Source: JAAZBA01 sp964461815 (GTDB lineage: Bacteria > Bacillota > Clostridia > Oscillospirales > QAMX01). From it: a stretch of DNA of 22,482 nt. The notes below the pieces were generated by a model. It was given only the letters and a program-made list of their open reading frames with translations. It was not told where the DNA came from and ran no database searches. A program made the translations under genes and the position numbers. Every line of letters starts with the position of its first letter. Position 1 is the stretch's first letter. The stretch spans positions 1 through 22,482 of the forward strand of contig CAYWVF010000032.1 in the NCBI GenBank assembly GCA_964461815.1. The letters run 5' to 3'. This document shows, one piece after another, positions 16,287 through 22,482 of this stretch.

Positions 16287-16300
16287 CACTAAAGCATATT
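16268..16300. repeat. 33-bp direct repeat, copy 2
   Basis: Partner of 16175-16207. It lies between the transketolase C-subunit gene and the solute-binding protein gene. The rest of 16073-16363 is AT-rich, with a weak inverted repeat (16318-16325 with 16351-16358) and no clear terminator for the transketolase unit. Confidence 0.75.
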
Positions 16301-16363
16301 TTGTCTGTGCTTTCGAATATATCGGTTATCTATGAATAAGTATAAATTCTCCGATATAAATGT

Positions 16364-17287
16364 TTATTTTGCTGCAAGCATAGCCTTTACGGTGTTATAT
16401 ATATCGTCGGTACTCAAGCCGTACTGCTCACGCAGCCATTCCTGTGAGCCTACCTTAGAAACATATACATCGTTCAAAGCCATACGCTTGAATTGGCATA
16501 CGCAGTTTTCATCTGCAAGTACTTCCGCAACAGCACTTCCCAAGCCACCGCTTAAATTATGCTCTTCAACGGTCAAGATCCTGCCGATCTTCTTCGCCGA
16601 ATAGATTATTTCCTCACGATCTATCGGTTTTATGCTATGCATACTTACCAAACGAACCTTAATGCCTTCTGCTGCCAGCTTTTTGCATGCCATTTTAGCA
16701 TCATATCCAATCGGACCTGTGAAAAAGATCGCTATATCGCTGCCATCATATACAGGTATTGATTTACCGATCTTGTATTCGATCGGGCCTTCATGGATAT
16801 CACTCTCGTTTTTATATCCGCATCTGTAATATACAGGGCCGTCATGCTCGATCATCGCATACGTTGCCGCTTCCGCTTCAATGCAGTCACACGGTGCCAT
16901 TACGACCATATTCGGCAATGCTCGCATAATCGCAATATCCTCGGTAGAATGATGTGAAATACCGAGCGGTCCGTACGATACACCTCCGCCGATAATAACG
17001 ATCTTCACGTTCTGATTATGATAGCAAACATCGTTTCTTATCTGCTCTAGGCAACGCAGTGTCGGGAAATTCGCAATAGAGTATGTGATCGCGATATTTC
17101 CTTCCATCGCAAGTCCGCAAGCTACGCCTGTCATATTCTGCTCAGCAACTCCGACATTGTATTGACGTCCCGGAAATGCTTCGCCAAACGGTTCGATCTC
17201 GCCATAGCCGATATCCGATAATACCATATGTATACGTGGATCGTTTTTGGCGATCTCGATGAGAGTCTTATTAAAAATCGTCCTCAT
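16364..17287 (-). CDS. Transketolase, C-terminal (pyrimidine-binding) subunit
   Basis: A 307-residue half-transketolase that pairs with the N-terminal subunit encoded just upstream. It carries the pyrimidine-binding domain with the catalytic glutamate E49 in NVGVAEQNM, and the C-terminal domain (TVEEHNLSGGLGSAVAEVL). The heterotetramer would transfer two-carbon ketol units between sugar phosphates using thiamine diphosphate. The Shine-Dalgarno AAAGGAG lies inside the last codons of the N-subunit gene, 5 bases apart, so translation is coupled. Split transketolases are common in Firmicutes, and some serve special sugar pathways, such as apulose-4-phosphate; the setting here points to a dedicated catabolic form instead of the housekeeping enzyme. 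Confidence 0.9.
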   Translation of the reverse strand: MRTIFNKTLIEIAKNDPRIHMVLSDIGYGEIEPFGEAFPGRQYNVGVAEQNMTGVACGLAMEGNIAITYSIANFPTLRCLEQIRNDVCYHNQNVKIVIIGGGVSYGPLGISHHSTEDIAIMRALPNMVVMAPCDCIEAEAATYAMIEHDGPVYYRCGYKNESDIHEGPIEYKIGKSIPVYDGSDIAIFFTGPIGYDAKMACKKLAAEGIKVRLVSMHSIKPIDREEIIYSAKKIGRILTVEEHNLSGGLGSAVAEVLADENCVCQFKRMALNDVYVSKVGSQEWLREQYGLSTDDIYNTVKAMLAAK

Positions 17288-17292
17288 GGCCT

Positions 17293-18135
17293 TTATTCTC
17301 CTTTCTTGGTCAGCTCACAGAACTCTTTACAGCCTGCGATCGCTTCCTCAACCTTATCGTTAGGGATAAAGCCATAATGCGACTTGACGGTGTCCTCAAG
17401 CCACGGAACACCACGCGCCTTGATAGTACGACAAATAATCATCGTAGGCTTGCCATTGTCTTCGATCGAATTAAAGGTATTTTCCAGTGCCTCAAGATCA
17501 TGACCATCAACATAGCAAGCATTCCAGCCCCACAGCTTGAGCTTTTCATCAATCGGCTCGAGGTTTGCAATATCCTCGGAATGTCCTAATGCCTGCACAC
17601 GGTTATAGTCGATAATGCCAATGAGGTTAGAAATATTATGCTGAGCTGCAAACATTATCGCTTCCCAGCTTGAACCTTCATTCATGTCACCATCCGACAT
17701 TAAACAAAATACGCGATGTGTCTTCTGCTGAAGCTTAGCTGCCAATGCCATGCCTACTGCCACAGGTAAGCCATGACCGAGTGAACCGGTCGAAAACTCG
17801 ACTCCGGGAACGTGATGGCTTATGTGTCCCATCAATTTACCGTTATCCCTGTAGTAAGTCATGAGCCAGTCTCTAGGAAAAAATCCTTTTTGGCAAAGTG
17901 CAGAATAAACAGCTGCTCCGGCATGTCCCTTACTGAGTACAAAACGGTCACGTTCCTCCATCTTAGGAGCATCGGAACTTACATTCAATACACCGTTATA
18001 CAGCACAGTGATGATCTCTGCCATTGACAGCATACTTCCAACATGACCGGAGTGTCCGTTGTTTGTCATCCTTATGCAGTCTGTACGGATATTGAATGCA
18101 AAATCGGCAAGTTCAGCACGCCTTGCTGAGTTCAT
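17293..18135 (-). CDS. Transketolase, N-terminal (thiamine diphosphate-binding) subunit
   Basis: A 280-residue subunit with GHSGH (27-31), LSKGHAG (68-73), GSLGHGLP (117-124) and the thiamine diphosphate and metal motif DGDMNEG (148-154). It supplies the diphosphate-binding half of the enzyme completed by the next gene. The ATG at 18135 is chosen because GGGGG lies 7 bases before it; an in-frame ATG at 18141 is only one base from that Shine-Dalgarno. It follows the dehydrogenase gene by 27 bases and is probably in one operon under the 18968-18985 operator. Confidence 0.9.
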   Translation of the reverse strand: MNSARRAELADFAFNIRTDCIRMTNNGHSGHVGSMLSMAEIITVLYNGVLNVSSDAPKMEERDRFVLSKGHAGAAVYSALCQKGFFPRDWLMTYYRDNGKLMGHISHHVPGVEFSTGSLGHGLPVAVGMALAAKLQQKTHRVFCLMSDGDMNEGSSWEAIMFAAQHNISNLIGIIDYNRVQALGHSEDIANLEPIDEKLKLWGWNACYVDGHDLEALENTFNSIEDNGKPTMIICRTIKARGVPWLEDTVKSHYGFIPNDKVEEAIAGCKEFCELTKKGE

Positions 18136-18162
18136 ATACATTCCCCCTTTTTATTCGCTTAA

Positions 18163-18948
18163 TTATATTTCCTTGTTGACGTTACCGTTTATTGTAATAC
18201 CGCCATCAGCAGAAATAACAACACCATTCAAATACGATGCTTCATCAGATGCAAGAAAACATGCGAGCTGTGCAACATCCTCCGGCTTGCCCCAACGTTT
18301 CAGCGGAGTGATCTGACGAATAAAGAAATCATTATCAAAATCAGGATCATTCAAGTTGCTTTCCTTGACCATTTCCGTTTGGATAGCTGCCGGTGCGATA
18401 CAATTTACTCTTATGTTATACTTTCCGCATTCTACAGCCATCGATCTCGTCAATGCGACCGTCGCACCCTTTGTTGCTGTATATGCTGCACAGCCGGGAA
18501 CACCTACTACGGCTGCCGATGAAGCTGTATTTATTATCGCACCACCATGCTCCTTCATCAATGCTATCGCATTTTGTGAGCAATAAAAGACACTGTCAAG
18601 GTTGATCGCAAGTACTTTTTTCCAAATATCCGCAGGAAGTGTCTCCAATGTAGTATCACGCCCGCCTAAAAAAACGGAAGCGTTATTATAAAGTACATCT
18701 ATTTTTCCATATTTACAGCGGATCTTCTCAAAAGCGCTGTTGACTGAATCTATATTTGATACATCCGTCCGAATAAACCATGCTTTGCCGCCTTTAGCAT
18801 TAATATCCGCTTCAGTCTGCTGACCAAATTCTTCATTCAACTCTAAGATCACGACCTCTGCGCCATACTGTGAGAAAATATGCGATGCCGTTCGTCCGAT
18901 TCCTCCACCGCCTCCGGTTATTACTACGACTTTACCAGCTAAATTCAT
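18163..18948 (-). CDS. Short-chain dehydrogenase/reductase (SDR)
   Basis: A 261-residue classical SDR. The Rossmann cofactor motif TGGGGGIG is at 11-18; NNAS (88-91), catalytic S143, Y156 and K160 (YTATK) and the structural N116 are present. An acidic residue after the second strand (ILELN, E36) suggests NAD rather than NADP. The C-terminal GVVISADGGIT is typical. It probably oxidises or reduces a sugar, polyol or sugar acid in the pathway served by the transketolase and transporter. AAGGAG precedes the ATG. It is the first gene after lacI, and a LacI-type palindrome lies 20 bases upstream, which marks it as a regulated operon head. Substrate unknown. Confidence 0.9.
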   Translation of the reverse strand: MNLAGKVVVITGGGGGIGRTASHIFSQYGAEVVILELNEEFGQQTEADINAKGGKAWFIRTDVSNIDSVNSAFEKIRCKYGKIDVLYNNASVFLGGRDTTLETLPADIWKKVLAINLDSVFYCSQNAIALMKEHGGAIINTASSAAVVGVPGCAAYTATKGATVALTRSMAVECGKYNIRVNCIAPAAIQTEMVKESNLNDPDFDNDFFIRQITPLKRWGKPEDVAQLACFLASDEASYLNGVVISADGGITINGNVNKEI

Positions 18949-18967
18949 ATACTTCTCCTTTCCTATC

Positions 18968-18985
18968 TAGAGAAACGTTTCTCTA
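18968..18985. promoter_or_regulatory. LacI-family operator upstream of the SDR-transketolase operon
   Basis: The perfect 18-bp palindrome TAGAGAAACGTTTCTCTA lies 20 bases before the dehydrogenase start. It shares the AAACGTTT core with the palindrome at the lacI promoter. A minus-strand TTGAAA at 18990-18995 is a possible -35 box, but its -10 partner is weak. Confidence 0.8.
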
Positions 18986-18993
18986 AAGGTTTC

Positions 18994-19025
18994 AAAAAAT
19001 CACCCGTTGATTTGCTACGGGTAAT
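18994..19025 (-). terminator. Terminator after the lacI-type gene
   Basis: A 9-bp stem (18999-19007 with 19017-19025, one G-U) is followed by T's on the minus strand. It sits just after the regulator stop at 19028, separating it from the dehydrogenase operon; TTTTT on the other side could make it bidirectional. Confidence 0.75.
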
Positions 19026-19027
19026 TT

Positions 19028-20095
19028 TTACGCTAACATGTAGTCATTTCCACTATCATAAACTAAGCTTTCAATATTAGAAGGTAAAAATAAATGTGGA
19101 TTTACATATATCTTTTTACTGAATTTTTCTTCGAATGCATTGTAGCTTGTTTTTTCGACAAGATAGCGATATGCCATTTTTATTGCCAGACGTCCGATCA
19201 GAACCTGATTCTGGAATATCGTCGCTGCAATGCTTCCATTTGCCATTTCATTACGTATATCATCATATATATCAGTCGCAACGATGTGGATATTCGGTCT
19301 TTCGCTAAAAAAATCTGTTATTTCCGCTGCGATTGCGGTTGCGACATATATACCTTTAACATTTGGAAAGGCGTCAAACATCTTATCTATACATTCCTTA
19401 GCTATTTCACGCTTATCAAACGTTTCGTATATTCCAACTATAGTAAGTCCGTTGTCCTTTGTACGTGCCGCAAAGGCTTCTGCCTTATCCCCATGAATAC
19501 GCATATCGCCTGAACCGATAAAGGCAGCTACCTGTTCACCGTCAGATAGAAAAAGCTTTAAAAAATCTGCTGCCATATATCCTGAAAGCTCCGCATTGAT
19601 CAAAACAGAACACACGCTGTCTATCTCATCGCATTCATCACCGACAGTAAACACCGGGATTTTCGTTCGTTCAAGATACTCTATCGCATCGTTCGGTATA
19701 TGTATCATTGACGGACAGTAGACGATAATATCTACCTGCATCTCATAAAAAAATTCGAACGCTGCTTTTATATCGTTGCTGCCTTGGATATAGCGGAAAA
19801 ATCCCTGTACATTCTCCTGAGCAAGCTTTTCAAATTCCATTAGAATGCCATGCTCTATAAGACCGAAATATTGCTTCCATATAGAAGGTATAACGATACC
19901 GATTTTTATGGATTTTCGTGAAAGTGACTGGGCAACATGATTTACCTGATAATTCATTTCCTTTGCAACAGCTATTATTTCCGCACGGCGTTTCTCGCTG
20001 ACTCCGGGCTTTCCCGTCAGTGCTTTATTTACAGTGCTCAGCGATATTCCCATACGTGTTGCAATATCCTTAACAGTTGTCCTCTTAGCTCTCAC
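19028..20095 (-). CDS. LacI-family transcriptional regulator
   Basis: A 355-residue DNA-binding repressor. A LacI helix-turn-helix (VKDIATRMGISLSTVNKALT, about 8-27), hinge helix (VNHVAQSLSRKS) and a periplasmic-binding-protein-like effector domain follow in order. The start is probably GTG 20095, because GGAGG lies about 5 bases upstream; an in-frame ATG at 20107 overlaps that Shine-Dalgarno, and a TTG at 20170 falls inside the promoter. A perfect palindrome between promoter and start suggests autorepression, and its twin is before the dehydrogenase gene. The effector is likely the imported sugar or an intermediate, but no ligand can be inferred from sequence. Confidence 0.9.
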   Translation of the reverse strand: MRAKRTTVKDIATRMGISLSTVNKALTGKPGVSEKRRAEIIAVAKEMNYQVNHVAQSLSRKSIKIGIVIPSIWKQYFGLIEHGILMEFEKLAQENVQGFFRYIQGSNDIKAAFEFFYEMQVDIIVYCPSMIHIPNDAIEYLERTKIPVFTVGDECDEIDSVCSVLINAELSGYMAADFLKLFLSDGEQVAAFIGSGDMRIHGDKAEAFAARTKDNGLTIVGIYETFDKREIAKECIDKMFDAFPNVKGIYVATAIAAEITDFFSERPNIHIVATDIYDDIRNEMANGSIAATIFQNQVLIGRLAIKMAYRYLVEKTSYNAFEEKFSKKIYVNPHLFLPSNIESLVYDSGNDYMLA

Positions 20096-20118
20096 CGTAT
20101 CCTCCATATCGTTCTTAT

Positions 20119-20134
20119 AGGAAAACGTTTTCCT
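20119..20134. promoter_or_regulatory. LacI-family operator at the lacI promoter
   Basis: The perfect palindrome AGGAAAACGTTTTCCT has its edge 7 bp downstream of the -10 box, covering the start site, as expected for autorepression. Its core matches the palindrome at 18968-18985. Confidence 0.8.
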
Positions 20135-20141
20135 TGTGTAT

Positions 20142-20170
20142 ATAATACCATACCCGAAATCATTTGTCAA
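20142..20170 (-). promoter_or_regulatory. Sigma-A promoter of the lacI-type gene
   Basis: On the minus strand, TTGACA (20165-20170) and TATTAT (20142-20147) are separated by 17 bp, an excellent match. The gap from here to dinB (20171-20275) is AT-rich with two small hairpins and no clear terminator. Confidence 0.88.
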
Positions 20171-20275
20171 CTACTTTTTAATAAAATATATAAAAAATAT
20201 GAAAGATGTTAGGCGGATATAATTCCTAGTACATCGCAATGTACCAAGCCAAATAGATTTCAGATAATTCATAAT

Positions 20276-21514
20276 CTATTTCTCTTTATTTTCAAGCTGA
20301 GCCTTATATTTCTTCCCAACATTTAGCGGTGATTGATATACAGAGCCACGAATTATCGTATTTTGACCGAATTTTCTTCTGATATCATCTACCACCTTAT
20401 CGAGCTTCTCACCTTTCACCTTACTCTCATCCTTAAACAATGAGCCCTGTGTATATTCATCACGCACAACATCATTTAAAGCTATTCCCAGCAGTCTGAT
20501 AGGTGTACGATTATCCCAAAGCTCGTCAAATAGGTTGCATGATATCCTATATATTTCGGATGTAATATCGGTAGGTTCATCAAGCTTACGCTGATGAGAT
20601 GTATTTTTAAATTTGTTTGATCGTATCGTTACTGCGATACAAAAGCTTTTAGCTTTATCGGAACGAAGTCTGGATGACACACTGTCCGCCAATGCCAGCA
20701 GTATCTTATGTGCTTGGTTTTTGTCGATCACGTCCTTCTCAAGCGTCGTAGATATACTAAAGCCCTTAGCACTTTCCGCTTGCGATTGCACAGGTGAATC
20801 ATCTATCCCATTTGCATAATCGTGCAATGTTTGACCCGGCTTCTCACCTATTAAAGCCTGTATCATTTTTTTATCAGCTCGTGCAAGATCGCCAATTGTA
20901 CAAATATTTGATTGTATCAACCTCTCCGCAGTGGCTTTTCCGACTGAAAACAGATCTCCTATCGGCAGTACCCAGAGTTTTTTCTCCAGTTCATCTAAAA
21001 ATAAAGTATGGACTTTGTCCGGCTTTTCAAAATCGCTCGCCATCTTTGCCAATATTTTATTCGTACTTATCCCAACATTTACTGTAAATCCCAGTTCATT
21101 ATATATCCTGTTTTTTATCTCGTAAGCTGTTTTTATAGGATCAGGGTATATGGTCTCTGTGCCGCTCATATCTAAAAAGCACTCATCTATAGATATTTTT
21201 TCGACTATAGGCGTATATTTACAGCATATACTCATAAAATCAGCGGAGCATTTTTCATATAATGCAAAATTCGGCTTTGTAAGCACAAGATTCGGGCATT
21301 TTCTAAGCGCTGCTGTTATCGGCTCTCCTGTTTTGACACCATATTTTTTCGCCGGAATTGACTTTGCTAATATCACGCCTGTCCTTTTTTCTCGATCTCC
21401 GCCAACAGCAGCCGGAATAAGACGTATATCATCTTCACCAGCTCTAACACGTTTTGCAGCTTCCCATGATAAGAAAGCACTATTTACATCTACATGGAAT
21501 ATAAGTCTGCTCAT
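20276..21514 (-). CDS. dinB: DNA polymerase IV (Y-family, DinB)
   Basis: A 412-residue translesion polymerase. The palm motif HVDVN (D9) and the catalytic SIDECFLDM (D110, E111) are intact, then helix-hairpin-helix and little-finger domains. Near the C-terminus, QGSLF fits the beta-clamp-binding consensus. I start at ATG 21514 (MSRLIFHVD), preceded by AGGTGA; the frame stays open to 21595, but the extension is not family-like and would lie in the tuf terminator. The gene sits downstream of tuf, from which it is separated by a hairpin. No LexA-box palindrome was found by eye just upstream, so SOS control is not supported here. It copies damaged DNA with low fidelity. Confidence 0.93.
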   Translation of the reverse strand: MSRLIFHVDVNSAFLSWEAAKRVRAGEDDIRLIPAAVGGDREKRTGVILAKSIPAKKYGVKTGEPITAALRKCPNLVLTKPNFALYEKCSADFMSICCKYTPIVEKISIDECFLDMSGTETIYPDPIKTAYEIKNRIYNELGFTVNVGISTNKILAKMASDFEKPDKVHTLFLDELEKKLWVLPIGDLFSVGKATAERLIQSNICTIGDLARADKKMIQALIGEKPGQTLHDYANGIDDSPVQSQAESAKGFSISTTLEKDVIDKNQAHKILLALADSVSSRLRSDKAKSFCIAVTIRSNKFKNTSHQRKLDEPTDITSEIYRISCNLFDELWDNRTPIRLLGIALNDVVRDEYTQGSLFKDESKVKGEKLDKVVDDIRRKFGQNTIIRGSVYQSPLNVGKKYKAQLENKEK

Positions 21515-21562
21515 CAAATCACCTGACTTCATCGCTGATCTGGGGCTATGCCGTATTAAAGT

Positions 21563-21602
21563 AAATGGCTTGAAATCTGAGCTATCAGATAACAAGCCAT
21601 TT
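21563..21602 (-). terminator. Probable tuf terminator
   Basis: A 10-bp perfect stem (AAATGGCTTG with CAAGCCATTT) continues through an AA/AA mismatch into ATCTGA/TCAGAT and a 4-base loop. It lies 38 bases after the tuf stop. The T-rich tract after it (ACTTTAATA) is weak, so termination may be partial. Confidence 0.7.
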
Positions 21603-21639
21603 AAATATTAAGCTAAGCTATTCTAATCAATGAATAAAA

Positions 21640-22482
21640 TTACTCGTTGATAGCGATAACAACGCCGGAACCTACTGTTCTGCCGCCTTCACGGATAGCA
21701 AAACGAAGACCAACTTCGATAGCGATAGGTGTGATAAGTTCAACATCCATCTCGATGTTATCACCAGGCATACACATCTCTACGCCTTCAGGAAGGTTAA
21801 CAACGCCTGTAACGTCTGTTGTACGGAAATAGAACTGCGGACGATAGTTATTAAAGAACGGTGTATGACGGCCGCCTTCTTCCTTTGTCAGAACGTAAAC
21901 CTGACCGCGGAACTTTGTGTGCGGCTTGATGGAACCGGGCTTAGCAAGAACCTGTCCACGCTCGATATCTGTCTTGTTGATACCACGGAGAAGGCAACCA
22001 ACGTTATCGCCTGCTTCAGCGTAGTCAAGGAGCTTTCTGAACATTTCGATACCTGTAACAACTGTCTTTCTCGGAGCGTCCATAAGACCAACGATTTCAA
22101 CTTCTTCGCCCATCTTAACCTGTCCACGCTCAACTCTACCTGTAGCAACTGTGCCACGGCCTGTGATGGAGAATACGTCCTCAACCGGCATAATGAACGG
22201 AAGATCGCTCTTACGGTCAGGTGTCGGGATGCATTCGTCAACAGCGTTCATGAGTTCAAGGATGCAAGCATATTCAGGAGCGTTCGGATCCTGGGATGTG
22301 CATTCAAGAGCCTTAAGACCGGAACCACGGATTACAGGAAGATCATCGCCCGGGAAGTCATACTTAGAAAGAGCTTCACGGATTTCCATCTCAACGAGGT
22401 CGAGGAGTTCAGGATCATCAACCTGGTCAACCTTGTTCATAAATACTACGATATAAGGAACGCCAACCTGACGAGCAAGAAG
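21640..22482 (-). CDS. tuf: Elongation factor Tu, 3' part (5' end beyond the window)
   Basis: 280 residues of EF-Tu are visible, from LLARQVGVPYIVVFMNKVDQ to the stop; about 120 N-terminal residues, with the P loop and switch regions, lie past the right edge. The NKVD guanine-specificity motif, the end of the G domain, domain 2 (FSITGRGTVATGRVERG) and domain 3 (GGRHTPFFNNYRPQFYFRTTDVTG) are all present. EF-Tu carries aminoacyl-tRNA to the ribosome as GTP complex. Codon use is biased toward C-ending codons compared with neighbours, as expected for a very highly expressed gene. A likely terminator follows. The position and number of tuf copies cannot be judged from this window. Confidence 0.97.
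   Translation of the reverse strand, partial: LLARQVGVPYIVVFMNKVDQVDDPELLDLVEMEIREALSKYDFPGDDLPVIRGSGLKALECTSQDPNAPEYACILELMNAVDECIPTPDRKSDLPFIMPVEDVFSITGRGTVATGRVERGQVKMGEEVEIVGLMDAPRKTVVTGIEMFRKLLDYAEAGDNVGCLLRGINKTDIERGQVLAKPGSIKPHTKFRGQVYVLTKEEGGRHTPFFNNYRPQFYFRTTDVTGVVNLPEGVEMCMPGDNIEMDVELITPIAIEVGLRFAIREGGRTVGSGVVIAINE

Noticed and set aside
16175..16300. Mobile element ends or a MITE
   Set aside because: The copies are direct repeats with no target-site duplication or terminal inverted repeats at the boundaries, and they sit at a promoter position.
20096..20170. N-terminal extension of the LacI regulator from TTG 20170 or ATG 20107
   Set aside because: The TTG start overlaps the -35 box and the reading frame crosses the promoter and operator; the ATG overlaps the better Shine-Dalgarno that serves GTG 20095.
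9334..20170. Apiose or sulfoquinovose catabolism as the specific pathway
   Set aside because: Both are known to use dedicated transketolases, but the accompanying kinase, sulfosugar or apulose enzymes are not in the window, so the assignment would be a guess.
21515..21595. N-terminal extension of DinB
   Set aside because: The extra 27 residues are not Y-polymerase-like and lie in the tuf terminator region; ATG 21514 has its own Shine-Dalgarno and begins the conserved palm motif.

Overview
The window looks like chromosomal DNA of a low-to-moderate GC Clostridia, most likely a gut or rumen Ruminococcus-like (Oscillospiraceae) species. This is inferred from the Firmicutes-type Shine-Dalgarno sequences, the CsoR/CopA pair, LplABC-style sugar transporters and the EF-Tu sequence, not from a database match. 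No rRNA, tRNA, CRISPR array or transposase gene was seen.

Layout. (1) 1-2960, + strand: copper module. A TTGACA-17-TATAAT promoter is overlaid by two CsoR-type operators, followed by csoR and copA. The CopA ATPase ends in a CopZ-like domain that has its own Shine-Dalgarno and ATG, and a strong hairpin terminator follows. (2) 2968-4591, - strand: two consecutive CE4 polysaccharide deacetylases. One is PdaB-like with an altered metal site; the other has a full catalytic motif set. (3) 4592-9310, + strand: a polyamine importer operon potABCD. It is preceded by a strong promoter, an apparently structured leader of about 370 nt with mutually exclusive pairings, and an intrinsic terminator directly upstream of potA. 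This is the best candidate in the window for an undescribed regulatory RNA.

(4) 9334-20170, - strand: a carbohydrate-utilisation locus. In transcription order it encodes a LacI-family regulator, a short-chain dehydrogenase, a split transketolase (N and C subunits), a lipoprotein solute-binding protein, two permeases, a cytosolic TIM-barrel glycosidase-like protein, an unrecognised protein of similar style, and a sugar isomerase/epimerase-like enzyme. No ATPase gene is present, so the importer probably borrows a shared MsmX-type ATPase. Two near-identical palindromes (AAACGTTT core) lie at the lacI promoter and in front of the dehydrogenase gene, which suggests autoregulated LacI control. The solute-binding protein has its own upstream region with a 33-bp direct repeat and a perfect inverted repeat. 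The substrate is unknown.

(5) 20276-22482, - strand: DNA polymerase IV (dinB) and the 3' two thirds of tuf (EF-Tu), which runs off the right edge.
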